DNA of 64,000 nt from Pseudomonas mendocina (GTDB lineage: Bacteria; Pseudomonadota; Gammaproteobacteria; Pseudomonadales; Pseudomonadaceae): NCBI RefSeq assembly GCF_003008615.1, contig NZ_CP027657.1, forward strand, positions 3,348,001 through 3,412,000, in the 5' to 3' direction. The translations under genes and the position numbers were made by a program. The notes beneath the pieces were generated by a model. The model searched no databases. It was given only the letters and a program-made list of their open reading frames with translations, and was not told the origin of the DNA. This document shows positions 17,139 to 24,919 of the stretch, piece by piece (position 1 is the first letter of the stretch; every line of letters starts with the position of its first letter).

Positions 17139-18148
17139 GTTCGTCCAAACTGCTGCCGCTGGCAGCTTGCGTGACCGCAGCGCTGCTGCTGGCGAGCTGC
17201 TCTTCCAATCGCGCCCCGCAGCCGGCGGTGACGCCGGGGCAGTCGGCAGGCATTTCCGGCCCGGATGACTTCAACCGGCCACACCGCGATGGCGCGCCCT
17301 GGTGGGACGTCGACGTCTCGAAGATTCAGGATGCCATCCCCATGCCGCACTATGGCCCGGTCAAGGCCAGCCCATATGTGGTATTCGGCAAGCAGTACTA
17401 CCCGATCCAGGATGCCCGCCGCTACCAGGCGACAGGGCCGGCTTCCTGGTATGGCACCAAGTTCCATGGTCAGGCCACCGCCAATGGTGAGACCTACGAC
17501 CTGTACGGCATGACCGCCGCGCACAAGACCCTGCCGCTGCCCAGTTACGTTCGGGTGACCAACCTGGAGAACGGCAAGGTCGTGATCCTGCGGGTCAACG
17601 ACCGCGGGCCGTTCTATTCCGATCGCATCATCGACCTGTCTTTCGCTGCGGCGAAGAAGCTCGGCTATGCCGAGAAGGGCACGGCGCGGGTCAAGGTCGA
17701 GGGTATCGACCCGCATGAATGGTGGGCGCAGCAGGGCCGTCCGGTGCCGCTGGTGCTGGCCAACAATCAGCCGGCCAAAGCCGCGGTTGCCCAGCCCGTC
17801 GCGCAGGCGATGCCGCAAGTGGTCGAGCAGTACTCGCCACCACCAGCGCAGCACGCTGCGGCCGTGGTGCCAGTGCAGATCGACGCAAAAAAAAACGATT
17901 CACTCGCAGCCTCTGGCCTGTATCTCCAGGTGGGAGCCTTCGCCAATCCGGACGCTGCGGAGCTGCTCAAGTCCAAGTTGAGTCAGACGACCAGTGTGCC
18001 GGTGTTCATCAGCTCAGTGGTACGCGACCAGCAGATTCTGCATCGCGTGCGCCTGGGGCCGATCAGCAACCAGGGCGAGGCTGAGCAGCTGCAGAGCAGC
18101 GTGCGCCTGGCCAATCTGGGGCAGCCCACGCTGGTGCGGGCCGACTGA
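17135..18148 (+). CDS. rlpA: Septal ring lytic transglycosylase RlpA
   Basis: 337 residues. Signal peptide with lipobox LLASC (Cys22) predicts an outer-membrane lipoprotein. Residues about 101-165 are the double-psi beta-barrel (GPASWYGTKFHG with His111; RVNDRGPF with Asp156) that in P. aeruginosa cleaves stripped glycan strands. Residues about 262-337 are a SPOR domain (LYLQVGAFANPDAAELL) that binds denuded septal peptidoglycan. The linker contains nine consecutive A residues (17887-17895), discussed as a finding. ATGA overlap with mltB. Confidence 0.95.
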   Translation: MSSSKLLPLAACVTAALLLASCSSNRAPQPAVTPGQSAGISGPDDFNRPHRDGAPWWDVDVSKIQDAIPMPHYGPVKASPYVVFGKQYYPIQDARRYQATGPASWYGTKFHGQATANGETYDLYGMTAAHKTLPLPSYVRVTNLENGKVVILRVNDRGPFYSDRIIDLSFAAAKKLGYAEKGTARVKVEGIDPHEWWAQQGRPVPLVLANNQPAKAAVAQPVAQAMPQVVEQYSPPPAQHAAAVVPVQIDAKKNDSLAASGLYLQVGAFANPDAAELLKSKLSQTTSVPVFISSVVRDQQILHRVRLGPISNQGEAEQLQSSVRLANLGQPTLVRAD

Positions 18149-18158
18149 CGGCACTAAA

Positions 18159-18224
18159 CCGGCATTTGCCGGACTAAATCCGAGGCTCGCTTTTTCGCGA
18201 GTCGAAAGATGGCCCTTCGGGGCC
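18159..18224 (+). promoter_or_regulatory. Three consecutive hairpins between rlpA and dacC
   Basis: Seen in order: CCGGC/GCCGG (18159-18172), CTCGC/GCGAG (18186-18201) and GGCC-CTTCGG-GGCC (18211-18224), the last closing on a stable C(UUCG)G loop. None is followed by a clear T-run. They lie in the 108-bp gap before dacC and could slow polymerase or protect processed ends. Function is an inference. Confidence 0.5.
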
Positions 18225-18256
18225 GTACAACCCAAGCAATGATTTTCGAGAGACGG

Positions 18257-19432
18257 ATGAACATCACCAGCTTCGTGCAACGTGCTTCCCTGGTTCTTAC
18301 CCTTCTGGCGGCGCCCCTTGCCATGGCCAGTCAGCAGGTGGTTCCGGCGCCGCCGCAACTGGCCGCCAAATCTTATGTGCTGATGGATGCCGCCAGCGGC
18401 AACGTCCTGGTCGAGAACAACGCTGACGAGCGTCTGCCGCCAGCCAGCCTGACCAAGCTGATGACCGCTTACATCGCCACCCTGGAAATCCGTAATGGCA
18501 AGATCGGCGAGCAGGATCTGGTGACCATCAGCGAACACGCCTGGCGTACCGGTGGTGCGGCTTCTGGCGGCTCGACCATGTTCCTGCCGTTGAACAGCCA
18601 GGCCACTGTCGATGACCTGCTGCACGGCATCATCATCCAGTCCGGTAACGATGCGAGCATCGCCATCGCCGAATACATCGCCGGCAGCGAGGATGCCTTC
18701 GCCGACATGATGAACGCCACCGCCGAGCGCCTGGGCATGAAGAACAGCCACTTCATGAACGCCACCGGTCTGCCGCATCCCGAGCACTACTCCAGTGCCC
18801 ATGACATGGCGATCCTGGCGCGCGCGATCATCGACGAAGATGCCGAGCACTATGCGATCTACTCGCAGAAAGAATTCCTCTGGAACAACATCAAGCAGCC
18901 CAACCGCAACCTGCTGCTGTGGCGTGACCGTACCGTCGACGGTCTGAAAACCGGTCACACTCAGGAAGCCGGCTTCTGCCTGGTGGCCTCGGCCGTGCGT
19001 GATGGCGCACGGATGATCACCTCGGTATTCGGTACCGACAGCGAGCAGGCCCGCGCTGCGGAAACCCAGAAGCTGCTGACCTATGGCTTCCGTTTCTTCG
19101 AAAGCCGCACCTTCTACCAGAAGGGCACCGAACTGGCTCAGGCCACTGTCTGGAAAGGCGCTGCGCGTCAGGTCAAGGCCGGCCTGGCCGAAGACCTGAC
19201 CATGACCATGCCCAAGGGGCAGCTGGAAAAGCTGCAGGCTAGCATGAGCCTCAACCCGCAGTTGGTCGCACCGATTGCGCAGGGTGACGTGATTGGCAAG
19301 GTCGAAGTACGACTGGGTGACGAGGTAGTGCGCAGCACCGACCTGGTCGCTCTGGAACCGGTGGAAGAGGGCGGCCTGCTGCGCCGTCTGTGGGACAGCA
19401 TTCGGTTGTTCTTCTTCGGCCTGTTCAACTGA
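18257..19432 (+). CDS. dacC: D-alanyl-D-alanine carboxypeptidase (PBP5/6 type)
   Basis: 391 residues from ATG 18257, with GAGAGACGG just upstream and a clear signal peptide ending LAMA. Active-site motifs are S64-L-T-K67, S129-G-N131 and K231-T-G233. The C-terminal domain and the amphipathic tail (WDSIRLFFFGLFN) fit a PBP5-type enzyme that trims the terminal D-Ala from pentapeptides while lying on the inner membrane. The symbol follows P. aeruginosa usage; dacA would be equally fitting. A terminator-like hairpin follows at 19545. Confidence 0.94.
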   Translation: MNITSFVQRASLVLTLLAAPLAMASQQVVPAPPQLAAKSYVLMDAASGNVLVENNADERLPPASLTKLMTAYIATLEIRNGKIGEQDLVTISEHAWRTGGAASGGSTMFLPLNSQATVDDLLHGIIIQSGNDASIAIAEYIAGSEDAFADMMNATAERLGMKNSHFMNATGLPHPEHYSSAHDMAILARAIIDEDAEHYAIYSQKEFLWNNIKQPNRNLLLWRDRTVDGLKTGHTQEAGFCLVASAVRDGARMITSVFGTDSEQARAAETQKLLTYGFRFFESRTFYQKGTELAQATVWKGAARQVKAGLAEDLTMTMPKGQLEKLQASMSLNPQLVAPIAQGDVIGKVEVRLGDEVVRSTDLVALEPVEEGGLLRRLWDSIRLFFFGLFN

Positions 19433-19544
19433 CAGCTGCCTCTGCAAGTCGCTGGCGTTGAAATCGGCGGAGTTAGGGCCCACATACAGGCTGTAACCGT
19501 GCCTCTCCTCGCCTGACTGCCTGAGAGGCACTCTGCTTCCGCCC

Positions 19545-19571
19545 GGCCGCTCCGACCTGGAGCGGCCCTTT
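19545..19571 (+). terminator. Hairpin terminator after dacC
   Basis: GGCCGCTCC (19545-19553) pairs with GGAGCGGCC (19559-19567) around a five-base loop, followed by CTTTA. Strong stem, short T-tract. It ends the dacC transcript 29 bp before the DUF493 gene. Confidence 0.7.
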
Positions 19572-19600
19572 ACTGGACGGGCCACAAGCCCGCTGATGCC

Positions 19601-19879
19601 ATGACCGATAGTGACGTTCAACCCCCAAAAATCGAATTCCCCTGCGAGCGTTACCCGATCAAGGTTATCGGCACTGCTGGCGAAGGTTTCTCCGACCTGG
19701 TCATCGAGGTGATTCAGCGTCATGCGCCTGACCTGGATACCTCGACTTTGGTCATGCGTGACAGCCGCAACGGCAATTTCCTCTCCGTACAGGTGCTGAT
19801 CACCGCCACCGGCGTCGAGCAGTTGCAGGCGATCCACGTCGATCTGCGTGCAACTGGTCGCGTGCACATGGTGCTCTGA
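19601..19879 (+). CDS. DUF493/YbeD-family protein
   Basis: 92 residues, the usual size of UPF0250/YbeD. The fold is an ACT-like small alpha/beta domain; [15 protein letters not shown] and [19 protein letters not shown] are family blocks. YbeD genes lie between dacA and lipB in E. coli as here, hinting at a regulatory link to lipoate or amino-acid metabolism, but no activity is established. The lipB GTG start follows its stop codon directly. Confidence 0.92.
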   Translation: MTDSDVQPPKIEFPCERYPIKVIGTAGEGFSDLVIEVIQRHAPDLDTSTLVMRDSRNGNFLSVQVLITATGVEQLQAIHVDLRATGRVHMVL

Positions 19880-20500
19880 GTGCCTGAACTCATCGTTCGT
19901 CATCTTGGCCTGGTCGACTATCAGCCGACGTTGGAGGCCATGCGCAATCTGACCCGCGAGCGCGATGAGCACACGCCGGACGAAATCTGGCTGCTGCAAC
20001 ATCCCAAGGTGTTCACCCAGGGGCAGGCTGGCAAGGCCGAGCACCTGCTGGCGCCGGGCGACATTCCGGTGATTCAGGTCGAGCGGGGTGGTCAGGTGAC
20101 CTACCACGGCCCGGGCCAGCTAGTAGCTTATCTGATGCTGGATCTGCGCCGTCTTGATCTGGGGGTGCGCGAGCTGGTTACGGCCATGGAGCAGAGCCTG
20201 GTCGATCTGCTGGCTCACTATGGCGTCGATGCAGCGCCCAAGGCAGATGCGCCAGGCGTATACGTCAACGGTGACAAGATCGCCTCGCTGGGCTTGCGCG
20301 TCAGCCGTGGCTGCTCGTTCCATGGCCTGGCGCTGAACGTCGACATGGACATGACGCCGTTCCAGCGCATCAATCCCTGCGGTTATGCCGGCCTGAAGAT
20401 GGTGCAGTTGCGCGATCTGCTCGACACCGCACCAGCATTCGAAGAAGTGGCACAGCGCCTCGAACAGACGCTGCGCAGGCGCCTGGGCTACCAGCTCTAG
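19880..20500 (+). CDS. lipB: Octanoyltransferase
   Basis: 206 residues. LipB moves octanoyl from acyl carrier protein to lipoyl domains of 2-oxoacid dehydrogenases and GcvH; LipA then adds sulphur. Motifs seen: [16 protein letters not shown], catalytic Lys133 in GDKIASLG and Cys167 in INPCGYAG. Start is GTG at 19880, adjacent to the upstream stop. The lipA gene that normally follows in Pseudomonas is not present; a terminator and an oppositely oriented gene come next. Confidence 0.95.
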   Translation: MPELIVRHLGLVDYQPTLEAMRNLTRERDEHTPDEIWLLQHPKVFTQGQAGKAEHLLAPGDIPVIQVERGGQVTYHGPGQLVAYLMLDLRRLDLGVRELVTAMEQSLVDLLAHYGVDAAPKADAPGVYVNGDKIASLGLRVSRGCSFHGLALNVDMDMTPFQRINPCGYAGLKMVQLRDLLDTAPAFEEVAQRLEQTLRRRLGYQL

Positions 20501-20573
20501 GCTTTTGGGCGCAGGGCGGTGTAACCGACCTGACCGCCAGTGCCAGATGTCGCGTTCTGCCATGCCGGAAAAC

Positions 20574-20601
20574 AAAGAGCCCCGCAGTTGCGGGGCTCTT
20601 T
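20574..20601. terminator. Bidirectional terminator between lipB and the zapG-like gene
   Basis: AAAGAGCCCCGCAGTTGCGGGGCTCTTT: a 12-bp near-perfect stem with A-run before and T-run after, so it can stop transcripts from both convergent genes. Confidence 0.9.
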
Positions 20602-20616
20602 GCATCGGCTCGAAAG

Positions 20617-21051
20617 TTACGGCTTCTTCAGCCCGTAGCTCTCGTCCAGCATGCCCGGGCCATCGCTTTTCGGCGCGTAGTCCTTGGGCATTTCGTAGTT
20701 CTTCGGCGGTGTCAGGCGCTCGCGTTTCTCGCCGGCCTCGGTGCTGTTCAGGGTGGCCAGCAGACGTTGACGGGTCAGTTCATCCAGGGCCAGGCGATTG
20801 GCGCCGTCGGACAGGTGTTCCTGCACGTCCTGGTAGCTCTGGGTGAGTTTCTTCACCAGGCTGGCGGTGGTGTTGAAGTGGGTCACCACTTCGTTCTGGT
20901 AGGCCTCGAAGCGTGCCTGCATTTCATCCATCTGCCGCTGCGTACGGCCCGGTGCAGCATTGGGGGCCAGGCGGGCGAGCAGAAAGCCCACGGCGATGCC
21001 GACCACCAGGGTCAGGGCGGGTATCAACCAGGCTGTAACGGTCTGTTCCAC
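20617..21051 (-). CDS. zapG: DUF1043/YhcB family inner-membrane protein (ZapG-like)
   Basis: 144 residues. One N-terminal membrane helix (WLIPALTLVVGIAVGFLL) with the GFLLARL motif, then a coiled-coil region (QRQMDEMQARFEAYQNEVVTHF) and a disordered, proline-rich tail. This is the YhcB/ZapG architecture; in E. coli the protein links division and elongation complexes. The symbol is by family resemblance. It faces lipB across a shared terminator. Upstream (21052-21313) there is a large palindromic element rather than an obvious promoter. Confidence 0.85.
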   Translation of the reverse strand: MEQTVTAWLIPALTLVVGIAVGFLLARLAPNAAPGRTQRQMDEMQARFEAYQNEVVTHFNTTASLVKKLTQSYQDVQEHLSDGANRLALDELTRQRLLATLNSTEAGEKRERLTPPKNYEMPKDYAPKSDGPGMLDESYGLKKP

Positions 21052-21116
21052 GAGTCCTTCCTCTCAAAACGGCTTTGCTTTACGTTAGCGGCTTGAGCCT
21101 GTGCTGTATACGACCA

Positions 21117-21255
21117 GAACCTGCTCAGAGTCTACTGCGCGTCGGCGCTGCTGCGTCAAAAACAGGTTCGGAATGCTCATGTACGACAGTACACTCCGCT
21201 TCCTCTCCTGTTTTTGCCTGGCATTGCGCGAGCTTGTGAGGCGCTGAACAGGTTC
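21117..21255. repeat. 139-bp nested imperfect palindrome
   Basis: Outer arms GAACCTGCTCAG (21117-21128) and CTGAACAGGTTC (21244-21255) pair at 11 of 12 positions. Inner arms CAAAAACAGG (21157-21166) and CCTGTTTTTG (21207-21216) pair perfectly. The centre TGTAC-GACA-GTACA (around 21180-21193) is a further small hairpin. The three nested levels share one axis. It fills most of the gap between the zapG-like gene and the small hydrolase gene. Similar sequences are widespread in pseudomonads as far as I recall. Confidence 0.75.
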
Positions 21256-21313
21256 ATTTGCCGCACAGGCAGTTTGCTAGACGAGTCGACCCGTTGCGGG
21301 GTCACGGAGTTCA

Positions 21314-21946
21314 GTGTTGCTCAGTCGCGAAACCCCTCTTTTCATTCAAGGCCCTGTGGGCCAACTCGAATCCCTTCTGCTTGAGGTGCCGGACGCCCGA
21401 GGCGTGGCGCTGATCTGCCATCCCAACCCGATACAGGGTGGCACCATGCTCAACAAGGTGGTGTCCACCCTGCAGCGCACGGCGCGCGACTGTGGATATC
21501 ACACATTGCGTTTCAATTATCGCGGCGTTGGTGCCAGTGCCGGCAGCCATGACATGGGCACCGGCGAAGTGGACGACGCCGAAGCCGTCGCTGCCTGGCT
21601 GAAGGAGGAATACCCGAACCTGCCCATCACCCTGCTGGGCTTTTCCTTCGGGGGCTTCGTCGCCGCTGCGCTGGGCGCGCGCCTGGAGGCGCAGGGGCAG
21701 GTGCCGAGCAAGCTGTTCATGGTGGCCCCGGCGGTGCATCGCCTGACCGCCGAGACACCGCCGGCCAGCCAGTGCCCGCTGGTGGTGATCCAGCCCGATG
21801 CTGACGAAGTGGTCGAGCCGCAGGCCGTGTACGACTGGTCGGCCAATCTCGGGCGTGCCCACGAGCTGCTGAAAGTGGCAGAATGCGGTCACTTTTTTCA
21901 CGGCAAGCTGACGGATCTGAAGGAAGTCCTTCTGCCGCGTCTGTGA
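21314..21946 (+). CDS. Small alpha/beta hydrolase
   Basis: 210 residues, near the minimal size for this fold. The nucleophile elbow is GFSFGG, the acid lies in QPDADEVV and the histidine in CGHFFHGKL. ICHPNPIQGGTMLNKVV and LRFNYRGVGASAG are typical of the dienelactone-hydrolase/YpfH-like group found beside trpS. The start is GTG at 21314 or TTG at 21317, with GGAG at 21306-21309. Natural substrate is unknown. The gene ends just before a GTGCGC repeat. Confidence 0.85.
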   Translation: MLLSRETPLFIQGPVGQLESLLLEVPDARGVALICHPNPIQGGTMLNKVVSTLQRTARDCGYHTLRFNYRGVGASAGSHDMGTGEVDDAEAVAAWLKEEYPNLPITLLGFSFGGFVAAALGARLEAQGQVPSKLFMVAPAVHRLTAETPPASQCPLVVIQPDADEVVEPQAVYDWSANLGRAHELLKVAECGHFFHGKLTDLKEVLLPRL

Positions 21947-21952
21947 GCTTGG

Positions 21953-22005
21953 CGTAGGGTGCGCCGTGCGCACCTGCATTCGTGGTGCGCGCGGCGCACC
22001 CTACG
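21953..22005. repeat. GTGCGC-type palindromic repeat, copy 2
   Basis: CGTAGGGTGCGCCGTGCGCACC at the left and its near-complement GGTGCGCGCGGCGCACCCTACG at the right, with an eight- to nine-base centre. This is the most regular copy in the window and defines the family. It starts seven bases after the stop of the small hydrolase gene. Confidence 0.85.
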
Positions 22006-22082
22006 ATCAATCTGGCATTCAAGGCGTCCCGCGGCCCTGGCTCGCGCGATCAGCGGAATAGTTCAAGCAAAGCGAATCTGAC

Positions 22083-23429
22083 ATGACCACCCGTATCCTC
22101 ACCGGTATCACCACCACCGGCACGCCGCACCTGGGCAACTACGCCGGCGCCATCCGTCCGGCCATCGTCGCCAGCCGCGACCCGCAGATGGACTCGTTCT
22201 ACTTCCTCGCCGACTACCACGCGTTGATCAAGTGCGATGACCCGGCGCGCATTCAGCGTTCGCGCCTGGAGATCGCCGCTACCTGGCTGGCGCTGGGCCT
22301 GGATACCGACAAGGCGACCTTCTACCGCCAGTCCGACATCCCCGAGATCCCCGAGCTGTGCTGGCTGCTCACCTGCGTCGCCGGCAAGGGCCTGCTCAAC
22401 CGCGCCCATGCCTACAAGGCCTCGGTGGACAAGAACGTCGAAGCCGGCGAAGACCCGGATGCCGGCGTGACCATGGGCCTGTTCAGCTACCCGGTGCTGA
22501 TGGCCGCGGACATCCTGATGTTCAACGCGCAGAAGGTGCCGGTCGGTCGTGACCAGATTCAGCACGTGGAGATGGCCCGCGACATCGGCCAGCGCTTTAA
22601 CCACCTGTTCGGCAAGGGCAAGGATCTGTTCGTCTTGCCCGAGGTGGTAATCGAGGAGGAGGTGGCCACGTTGCCTGGGCTCGATGGGCGCAAGATGAGC
22701 AAGAGCTACGACAACACCATCCCGCTGTTCGGCACCGCCAAGCAGCTCAAGGACGCCGTGGCGCGCATCGTCACCGACTCCAAGCTGCCGGGTGAGCCCA
22801 AGGATGCCGAAGGCTCGCACCTGTTCACCCTGTACCAGGCCTTTGCCAGTCACGCGCAGCAGGCCGAGTTTCGTGCCGAGCTGGAAGGCGGCCTGGCCTG
22901 GGGCGAGGCGAAGAATCGCCTGTACCAACTGCTCGAAGACACGCTGGGCGAGGCGCGCGAGCGCTACAACGCGCTGATTGCCAAGCCGGCCGACCTGGAG
23001 GATATCCTCCTCGCCGGCGCCGCCAAGGCGCGCAAGATCGCCACGCCGTTCCTTGGCGAGCTGCGCGAGGCGGTGGGCCTGCGTTCGTTCCGCGAGCAGG
23101 TGCAGGTGGCCGCTGGCGAGAAGAAGAAAGCCGCCAAGAGCGCGCGCTTCGTCAGCTTTCGCGATGACGACGGCAGCTTCCGCTTCCGCCTGCTGGATGC
23201 CGATGGCGAGCAATTGCTGCTGTCGAAATCCTTTGCCGATGGCAAGTCGGCTGGCCTGGTCAACAAGCGTCTGCAATCCGGTGAGCCGTTGGACGTTCGC
23301 GCCGAAGGCCAGGTGTTCTCGGTCTGGATCGACGGTGAAAGCGTGGCAAGCAGCCCAGAGTTCGCTGACGGACAGGCGCTGGAAGATGCCATCTCCCGTT
23401 TGCGTGAGGCGCTGGCGCCGCAGGAATGA
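22083..23429 (+). CDS. trpS: Tryptophanyl-tRNA synthetase, long form
   Basis: 448 residues; the usual bacterial enzyme has about 330. It charges tRNA-Trp. The HIGH-like motif is in [12 protein letters not shown] (residues 11-22) and K204-M-S-K-S208 is the second class I signature. Residues from about 345 on form an additional domain ([20 protein letters not shown], then [20 protein letters not shown]) that resembles a YegP/DUF1508 fold. The long form is known in P. aeruginosa. ATG start at 22083. Confidence 0.96.
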   Translation: MTTRILTGITTTGTPHLGNYAGAIRPAIVASRDPQMDSFYFLADYHALIKCDDPARIQRSRLEIAATWLALGLDTDKATFYRQSDIPEIPELCWLLTCVAGKGLLNRAHAYKASVDKNVEAGEDPDAGVTMGLFSYPVLMAADILMFNAQKVPVGRDQIQHVEMARDIGQRFNHLFGKGKDLFVLPEVVIEEEVATLPGLDGRKMSKSYDNTIPLFGTAKQLKDAVARIVTDSKLPGEPKDAEGSHLFTLYQAFASHAQQAEFRAELEGGLAWGEAKNRLYQLLEDTLGEARERYNALIAKPADLEDILLAGAAKARKIATPFLGELREAVGLRSFREQVQVAAGEKKKAAKSARFVSFRDDDGSFRFRLLDADGEQLLLSKSFADGKSAGLVNKRLQSGEPLDVRAEGQVFSVWIDGESVASSPEFADGQALEDAISRLREALAPQE

Positions 23430-23440
23430 AGAGGCTTTTG

Positions 23441-23622
23441 CTCCCCTCTCCCCCTTGCGGGGCGTAAGCGGAAAGAGCGAAGCATGGCTTCACCCGCTGG
23501 AGCGCCCTGAGCTCTGCGAAGGGCTGGGGCGCGGAGCGGGGGGCTGGGGGAGAGGGTTGTCCGGTGCTCCGCGTCGTCGGTCTGCCCTCTCCCCGACCCT
23601 CTCCCATAAATGGGGGAGGGAG
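23441..23622. repeat. CCCTCTCCC/GGGAGAGGG intergenic repeat region
   Basis: The 276-bp gap between trpS and zapE holds several CCCTCTCCC and GGGGGAGAGGG blocks in both orientations, plus CCCTGAGCTCTGCGAAGGG. The left CCCCTCTCCCCC and the right GGGGGAGGG can pair over the whole region. This is a typical non-coding repeat of GC-rich proteobacteria; no gene is supported inside it. Confidence 0.6.
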
Positions 23623-23651
23623 TGTGCCTAGCTTGCACCGATTGCCAATCA

Positions 23652-23685
23652 ACGGGGGCATCGCTAAAGTGACGCCCCCGTTTTT
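23652..23685 (+). terminator. Terminator upstream of zapE
   Basis: ACGGGGGC (23652-23659) pairs with GCCCCCGT (23674-23681), followed by five T. It probably ends trpS transcripts that cross the repeat region and lies 20 bp before the zapE start. Confidence 0.88.
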
Positions 23686-23705
23686 ACTTGCCCGGCTAAC
23701 GAATC

Positions 23706-24800
23706 ATGACCCCCCTCGAGCGTTATCAGGCCGACCTTAAGCGGCCCGACTTCTTCCATGATGCGGCCCAGGAAAATGCCGTCCGCCACCTGCAGCGTCT
23801 GTACGACGACCTGATCGCGCGCGACCAGGGCAAGTCCGGGCTGATGGGCAAACTGTTCGGCAAGAAGCCGCAGGGGCCGGTCAAGGGCCTGTACTTCTGG
23901 GGTGGGGTCGGCCGTGGCAAGACCTATCTGGTCGATACCTTCTTCGATGCGCTGCCGTTCGAGCAGAAGATGCGCACCCACTTCCACCGCTTCATGAAGC
24001 GTGTGCACGAGGAAATGAAGACCCTCAAGGGCGAGAAGAACCCACTGACCATCATCGGTAAGCGTTTCGCCGACGAGGCGCGGGTGATCTGCTTCGACGA
24101 GTTCTTCGTCAGCGATATCACAGACGCGATGATCCTCGCCACGCTGATGGAAGAGCTGTTCAAAAATGGCGTGTCGCTGGTAGCCACCTCCAACATCGTG
24201 CCGGATGGTCTGTACAAGGATGGCCTGCAACGTGCGCGCTTCCTGCCGGCCATCGCTCTGCTCAAGCAGCACACCGATATCGTCAATGTCGACAGTGGCG
24301 TCGATTACCGCCTACGCGCATTGGAGCAAGCCGAGCTGTTCCACTTCCCGCTCGGCCCGGCTGCCGAGGAGAGCCTGCTGACCAGCTTCCGCAGCCTGCT
24401 ACCCGATTGCACCCACATGGTGGAAAACGAGGCGCTGATGATCGAGAACCGCGCGATCAACGCCGTGCGGGTGTGCGAGGACGTGGCCTGGTTCGAGTTC
24501 CGCGAGCTGTGCGACGGCCCGCGCAGCCAGAACGACTACATCGAGCTGGGCAAGATCTTCCATGCGGTGATCCTGGCCAACGTCGAGCAGATGAGCGTGG
24601 CCAAGGACGACATGGCGCGGCGCTTCATCAACCTGGTGGACGAGTTCTACGACCGCAACGTCAAGCTGATCATCTCCGCGGAAGTGGAGCTCAAGGATCT
24701 GTACACCGGCGGCCGCCTGAGCTTCGAGTTCCAGCGCACGCTGAGCCGTCTGCTGGAAATGCAATCGCACGAATTCCTCTCGCGCCCACACCGGCCCTGA
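23706..24800 (+). CDS. zapE: Cell division ATPase ZapE (AFG1 family)
   Basis: 364 residues, AFG1/ZapE family AAA-like ATPase. Walker A is GGVGRGKT (66-73) and Walker B is VICFDEFFVSD. In E. coli ZapE acts at the Z-ring late in division and under low oxygen. The opening TPLERYQADL and the SNIVPDGLYKDGLQRARFLP block are diagnostic. It is followed by a strong terminator and then by an IS element that has not damaged it. Confidence 0.95.
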   Translation: MTPLERYQADLKRPDFFHDAAQENAVRHLQRLYDDLIARDQGKSGLMGKLFGKKPQGPVKGLYFWGGVGRGKTYLVDTFFDALPFEQKMRTHFHRFMKRVHEEMKTLKGEKNPLTIIGKRFADEARVICFDEFFVSDITDAMILATLMEELFKNGVSLVATSNIVPDGLYKDGLQRARFLPAIALLKQHTDIVNVDSGVDYRLRALEQAELFHFPLGPAAEESLLTSFRSLLPDCTHMVENEALMIENRAINAVRVCEDVAWFEFRELCDGPRSQNDYIELGKIFHAVILANVEQMSVAKDDMARRFINLVDEFYDRNVKLIISAEVELKDLYTGGRLSFEFQRTLSRLLEMQSHEFLSRPHRP

Positions 24801-24814
24801 CGGAAAGCGATATG

Positions 24815-24843
24815 AAAAAGGCGACCCACAAGGTCGCCTTTTT
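24815..24843 (+). terminator. Terminator after zapE
   Basis: AAAAAGGCGACC pairs with GGTCGCCTTTTT around CACAA. A perfect 12-bp stem with T-run, 15 bases after the zapE stop; works in both directions. Confidence 0.93.
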
Positions 24844-24859
24844 CATGGGTGCTACTCCC

Positions 24860-24919
24860 CATAGGGTTCGCCATGCGCACCGAAACCATGGATGTTCGCG
24901 GCTTGTTCGGTGCGCGCGG
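24860..24919. repeat. GTGCGC-type palindromic repeat, copy 3, left part (split by IS)
   Basis: CATAGGGTTCGCCATGCGCACC begins a repeat whose closing arm GGTGCGCGCGG stops at 24919, where the IS element enters. The missing end CGTACCCTACG is found at 26216-26226. Removing the IS and one copy of CGCGG restores GGTGCGCGCGGCGTACCCTACG, nearly identical to the right arm of copy 2. Confidence 0.85.

Noticed and set aside
22978..23631. A frame crossing the trpS end into the repeat region
   Set aside because: Arg/Ser/Ala-rich out-of-frame translation of trpS followed by repeat sequence; no start signal.
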